From assembly GCF_051401765.1 (NCBI RefSeq), contig NW_027480596.1:806001-870000 (forward strand): a stretch of DNA of 64,000 nucleotides, in the 5' to 3' direction. Positions 62,949 through 64,000 of the stretch are shown here, piece after piece. Numbering within the stretch: the stretch's first letter is position 1; every line of letters begins with the position of its first letter. Made by a program: the position numbers and the translations under genes. The notes beneath the pieces were generated by a model. It was not told where the DNA came from and searched no databases. It saw only the letters and a list, made by a program, of their open reading frames with translations. This DNA is from Calliopsis andreniformis (lineage: Eukaryota; Arthropoda; Insecta; Hymenoptera; Andrenidae).

Positions 62949-64000
62949 CTCAATCCTCAATCCTCAATCCTCAACTTCAATCCTCAATACTCAACCTTCA
63001 ATCCTCAATCCTCAATTCTCAATCCCCAATGCTCAATCCTCAATCGTCAATCCTCAATCCTGAATCCTCAATCTTCAGCCCTCAGTCCTCAACAATCAAT
63101 TGTCAATCCTCAGTCCTCCATAGAATATCCTCAATTCACAGTTTTCAATACTCAATCCCTATTCTTCAACCTTCAAATCTCAATCCACAAACATCAATTC
63201 TCATCACTCAACCCTCAGCACTCAGTCTTCAATCCTCAATCCTCAATCCTCAATCCTCAATCCTCATTCTTCAATCCGCAATACCCAATTCTCAATCTTC
63301 AATCCTCAATCCTCAATCCTCAATTCTCAATCCTCAATCCTCAATCCTCAGACCTCAAACAGCACTAGTCAACCCTCAGTCCTCGTCCTCAATCCAGAAC
63401 CATCAATCCTCAATCCTCAATATTCAATCATCAATATTCAATCTTCAGTCCTCAATCCTCAATCCTCAATCCTCAATCCTCAATGTTCAATCCGCAATAC
63501 CCAATCCTCAATCTTCTATCCGCAATCCTCAACCCTCAATCCTCAATCCTCAATCCTCAATCCTCAATCCTCAATCTTCAATCCTCAATACTCAATCTTC
63601 AATCCTCAATCCTCAATCCTCAATCCTCAATCCTCAATCCTCAATCCTCAATCCTCAATCCTCAATCCTCAATCGTCAATATTCAATGCTCAATACTCAA
63701 TCTTCAATCCTCAATCCTCAATACTCAGTACTCAATTCTCAGTACTCAATCTTCAATCCTGAATCCTCAATCCTCAATCCTCAATCCTCAATCTTCAATC
63801 TTCAATACACAATCTTCAATCCTGAATCCTCAATCCTCAATCCTCAATCCCCAATCTTAATATTCAATCTTCAGTACTCAATCATCAAGCCTCAATCCTC
63901 AATCCTCAATCCTCAATCCTCTACCTTCAATCCTCAATACTCAATCTTCAATCCTCAATCCTCAATCCTCAATCCTCAATCCTCAATCCTCAATCCTCAA
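62949..64000 (+). repeat. Right-hand HOR series, copy 3 (internally deleted, runs off the window)
   Basis: This begins like copies 1 and 2, but has a private 1-bp loss that makes a 6-bp unit TCAACT at 62971-62976. Near 63060 it jumps to sequence equivalent to 56815 or 60746, which carries the TCCATAG-type box starting at 63117. Between about 63215 and 63245 it returns to sequence like 54955 or 58880. It ends as plain TCAATCC units at the window edge. Confidence 0.75.

Larger units (their letters stand above)
1..64000 (+). repeat. Heptanucleotide satellite array, consensus TCAATCC
   Basis: The whole window parses into head-to-tail 7-bp units. The consensus is TCAATCC. Common variants are TCAATCT, TCAATAC, TCAATTC, TCAGTCC, TCAACCC, TCAATGC and TCAATCG. 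Units stay in one orientation throughout. Rare 6-bp units shift the phase, but I saw no insertion of unrelated DNA. The + strand is very poor in G because the consensus has none, so the two strands differ strongly in composition. No gene, RNA gene or mobile element can be supported anywhere, and no flanking unique DNA is present at either end. Variation between units is not random: the same variant strings recur at long spacings, which shows amplification of multi-unit blocks (listed separately). Function is unknown. A structural satellite is the simplest reading. Confidence 0.97.

Noticed and set aside
1266..63860. Dozens of + strand open frames of 60 to 618 codons as protein genes
   Set aside because: They are automatic products of a stop-free 7-bp repeat, overlap one another in different frames, encode only SSILNPQ-type repeats, and have no gene signals. 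The - strand lacks them only because GGATTGA gives TGA every 21 bases.
1..64000. CRISPR array
   Set aside because: Regularly spaced boxes exist, but the intervals are themselves heptamer repeats and not unique spacers. Spacing varies from about 230 bp to more than 3 kb, and no cas genes are present.
1..64000. Inverted repeats or hairpin arms, or a change of array orientation
   Set aside because: All units read in the same direction. I found no GGATTGA-oriented segment on the + strand.
1..64000. Cyanobacterial STRR-type intergenic heptamer repeats
   Set aside because: The unit length agrees, but those arrays are short and lie between genes. Nothing here shows bacterial genes, so this assignment cannot be supported.

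Overview
The whole 64,000-base window is one uninterrupted tandem array of a degenerate heptanucleotide, consensus TCAATCC on the + strand (GGATTGA on the - strand), about 9,100 units. I find no protein-coding gene, RNA gene, transposon, CRISPR array or unique flanking sequence. Both ends lie inside the array, so the true array is longer than 64 kb. Every long open frame here is a by-product of the repeat: TCAATCC contains no stop in any + frame and, because 7 is not a multiple of 3, all three + frames read the same seven-residue peptide (SILNPQS). The - strand meets TGA every 21 bases.

Above the 7-bp level the array is organised into nested higher-order repeats (HORs), which I recovered by matching variant heptamers. 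(a) 1-1752 is a shortened, rearranged relative of material at 7.6-11.2 kb. (b) 1753-4792 is a perfect-looking two-copy tandem repeat with a 1,511-bp unit. (c) 4793-6414 is a mosaic matching 12.9-13.7 kb and 16.8-17.7 kb. (d) 6415-42630 is a two-copy tandem repeat of an 18,097-bp unit, copies almost identical (two base differences noticed). Each 18-kb copy contains its own nested 664-bp and 1,048-bp tandem duplications and a 1.85-kb direct repeat. (e) 42.6-54.7 kb is a patchwork of direct repeats: 3,495 bp at offset 11,349; 1,425 bp at offset 6,447; about 1.7 kb at offset 3,381; and a 252-bp tandem. (f) 54835-64000 is a third HOR series with copies of 3,924 bp, 4,190 bp and a truncated third copy.

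Two cassettes stand out from the background: a 112-bp box of 16 diverged but in-register heptamers, which I count about 78 times, and a shorter box that carries a 6-bp unit (TCGTCC or TCGTCG) breaking the 7-bp phase. Both are conserved across otherwise different HORs.

Organism: the sequence does not say directly. A gene-free array this long with HOR nesting looks most like a eukaryotic satellite block (pericentromeric, subtelomeric or sex/B-chromosome heterochromatin). Heptanucleotide arrays also occur between bacterial genes (for example the STRR repeats of cyanobacteria), but those are short. I regard a eukaryote as more likely, without certainty. All boundaries and counts were read by eye and may be off by a few bases.
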